This document shows, in pieces, positions 5,548 to 6,238 of a DNA stretch of 6,238 bases (position 1 is its first letter; every line of letters begins with the position of its first letter). This stretch comes from DHVE2 group archaeon (GTDB lineage: Archaea; Thermoplasmatota; Thermoplasmata; Thermoplasmatales; Aciduliprofundaceae). A program made the translations under genes and the position numbers. Under the pieces are notes generated by a model. That model was not told where the DNA came from. It ran no database searches and worked only from the letters and a program-made list of their open reading frames with translations. The stretch is taken from contig WAOZ01000005.1 of the NCBI GenBank assembly GCA_015520975.1, forward strand, positions 1 through 6,238, written 5' to 3'.

Positions 5548-5555
5548 CATATAAG
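5548..5555 (-). promoter_or_regulatory. TATA box for the HUH-recombinase operon
   Basis: The minus strand reads CTTATATG, centred about 27 bases upstream of the ATG at 5524. This predicts a leaderless transcript starting at the edge of the long inverted repeat. It supports 5524 as the real start rather than an internal ATG. A 10-bp palindrome GGTAGCTACC (5557-5566) lies directly upstream of the box and could be a regulator site. Confidence 0.5.
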
Positions 5556-5565
5556 GGGTAGCTAC

Positions 5566-5626
5566 CATAATTAGTAAAATTAGAAATCCCAAGTGCATAG
5601 GTCTTTTGCATAATTAGAGAAATTAG
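5566..5626. repeat. AT-rich imperfect direct repeats in the divergent intergenic region
   Basis: CATAATTAGTAAAATTAG (5566-5583) recurs as CATAATTAGAGAAATTAG (5609-5626) with two mismatches and a 43-base period. A shorter relative, CCATAATTATTATAATT, begins at 5701. The region between the HUH gene and the ATPase (5526-5757) has no plausible gene. Short iterated AT-rich repeats beside a nicking-enzyme gene may be iterons or regulator sites, but AT-rich composition alone could also create them. Confidence 0.45.
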
Positions 5627-5757
5627 TTAGTTAAATTATGATTGGTCAAAGTTTTTTCAGAGTTAATGATGAGTTTTACGCATCAAAAATGCATCTTGTG
5701 CCATAATTATTATAATTTTCCCAGTGCTCTGTGTTCCCAGTACTGCAACTCAAAATT

Positions 5758-5794
5758 TTTATACCACCACGGTATTATACCTCTGTGGTATAAA
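5758..5794. promoter_or_regulatory. Two-fold symmetric operator overlapping the ATPase promoter
   Basis: The outer arms TTTATACCAC (5758-5767) and GTGGTATAAA (5785-5794) are perfectly complementary. Between them lies a second palindrome GGTATTATACC (5771-5781), set off by 3-base spacers, and the whole 37 bp is centred at 5776. The TATA box (TTTTTATA, about 5756-5763) lies in the left arm, and the predicted transcript start and the ATG (5794) lie in or beside the right arm. A protein bound here would block transcription. Autoregulation by the ATPase, whose family often has a C-terminal winged-helix domain, is a plausible inference. Confidence 0.75.
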
Positions 5795-6238
5795 TGAAGT
5801 TCTACGACAGGGAGAAGGAGATGGAGATACTCCGAAGGACCACGAGGGTGGCAATCATAGGGCGCAGGAGAGTAGGGAAGACGCGGCTGGTAGAGGAGAC
5901 TCTGAAGCCCATCACACTCTTCATCCCTTCCGAGAAAAATGAGGCACTCATTTGCAGGGACTGGATAAAGGAGATAAAGAAAAGGAGATACATCCCAGAG
6001 AGTTTGAGCACGATGAGGGACATTGTGGAGTTCCTGATGGAAGAAAATGAGGTAATATTCATAGACGAACTCCAGAATGCTATGAAAATCAATCCTTCTT
6101 TTCTGTCAGATTTGCAGAGGCTGATAGATTCCCACAGAAATGCAAAACTTGTGGTGACTGGCTCCCTCATAAGCATGTCAAAGAAGATGGTTGAGGATTA
6201 CCGCAGCCCTCTGTATGGAAGGTTTGATTACACCATAA
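5794..6238 (+). CDS. Archaeal AAA+ ATPase (PF01637-like), N-terminal part, truncated by the window edge
   Basis: The 148 visible residues are an intact nucleotide-binding core. The start FYDREKEMEIL (3-13) is the family's typical opening. Walker A is GRRRVGKT at 23-30, Walker B is VIFIDE at 87-92 followed by LQN, the sensor strand is KLVVTGSLIS, and YRSPLYGRF carries the conserved Arg. These fit the archaeal ATPase family (PF01637), usually 350-480 residues with a C-terminal winged-helix or nuclease-like part, which would lie outside the window. The frame is open to the last base, so the gene is incomplete, not broken. Such ATPases are common in archaeal genomes, often on mobile elements, and their exact roles are poorly known. 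The gene diverges from the HUH-recombinase operon. An operator-like palindrome covers its promoter, and the transcript should be leaderless or nearly so. Confidence 0.9.
   Translation, partial: MKFYDREKEMEILRRTTRVAIIGRRRVGKTRLVEETLKPITLFIPSEKNEALICRDWIKEIKKRRYIPESLSTMRDIVEFLMEENEVIFIDELQNAMKINPSFLSDLQRLIDSHRNAKLVVTGSLISMSKKMVEDYRSPLYGRFDYTI

Larger units (their letters stand above)
3550..6238. mobile_element. Candidate integrated mobile element next to tRNA-Lys (right end outside window)
   Basis: A tyrosine recombinase gene pointing toward a tRNA 3' end is the classical layout of archaeal integrated elements. A relaxase-like HUH gene in the same operon, a repeat-rich AT-rich intergenic region, and a divergent archaeal ATPase follow. 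No second copy of the tRNA-Lys 3' end (TCGAATCCCTCCTGGCCCG) occurs in the window, so the other border must lie beyond 6238 if it exists. The extent given is only the part visible here. Confidence 0.45.

Noticed and set aside
5724..5942. Plus-strand frame over the ATPase promoter and start, and the minus-strand frame 5802-6176
   Set aside because: Both are shadows of the ATPase gene, which has clear Walker A and B motifs in its own frame.
1..6238. CRISPR array
   Set aside because: No regularly spaced identical repeats of 24-37 bases occur anywhere. The 18-bp AT-rich pair and the tRNA copies do not qualify.

Overview
The window looks archaeal and euryarchaeal. Supporting signs are tRNA genes without an encoded CCA, consensus TATA boxes (TTTAAATA-type) about 27 bases upstream of start codons, and apparent leaderless genes. 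An archaeal-type ATPase and a three-hairpin rotary-ATPase proteolipid-like protein add to this. The overall feel (AT-leaning, lysine/glutamate-rich proteins) suggests a thermophile, perhaps Thermoplasmatota such as an Aciduliprofundum relative. The genus is a guess from memory, not something the sequence proves.

Left part (1-1850). A tightly overlapping three-gene plus-strand operon (5-214, 211-339, 336-980; both joins are 4-base stop/start overlaps) ends in a YgjP/DUF45 zinc metallopeptidase-like protein. It converges with a minus-strand membrane protein (987-1625) whose three helical hairpins resemble a triplicated V/A-type ATP synthase subunit c, with a carboxylate kept only in the middle hairpin. 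A tRNA-Ser(GGA) gene follows.

Middle (1850-3550). A 160-residue orphan gene lies between the tRNA-Ser 3' end and a second copy of that 3' end at 2420-2493. This second copy carries a 43-base GC-rich double-hairpin insertion in its T-loop. The layout suggests the scar of an integration event. The fragment abuts the stop codon of a decayed SAM-dependent methyltransferase gene (2494-3249, two compensating frameshifts plus one in-frame stop). Two plus-strand tRNA genes follow: CAU anticodon, then Lys(CUU).

Right part (3550-6238). Immediately downstream of tRNA-Lys is what looks like the start of an integrated mobile element. A tyrosine recombinase reads toward the tRNA and carries an extra N-terminal domain with an HELGH zincin-like motif. 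Upstream of it, overlapping by 17 bases, is a relaxase-like HUH protein. Its HUH motif exists only if the reading frame shifts at a run of seven cytosines (coding strand), which also forms a formal -1 slippery heptamer. The first 135 bases of that gene, including its start codon, form a long nested inverted repeat. An AT-rich intergenic region with short direct repeats separates it from a divergent archaeal AAA+ ATPase gene that runs off the window. That gene's promoter is overlaid by a 37-bp two-fold symmetric operator-like palindrome.

The main points are the zincin-recombinase fusion, the frameshift-dependent HUH protein with its self-complementary start region, and the ATPase operator. Together they could form a little-described archaeal integrative/mobilizable element. 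No function is proven from sequence alone.
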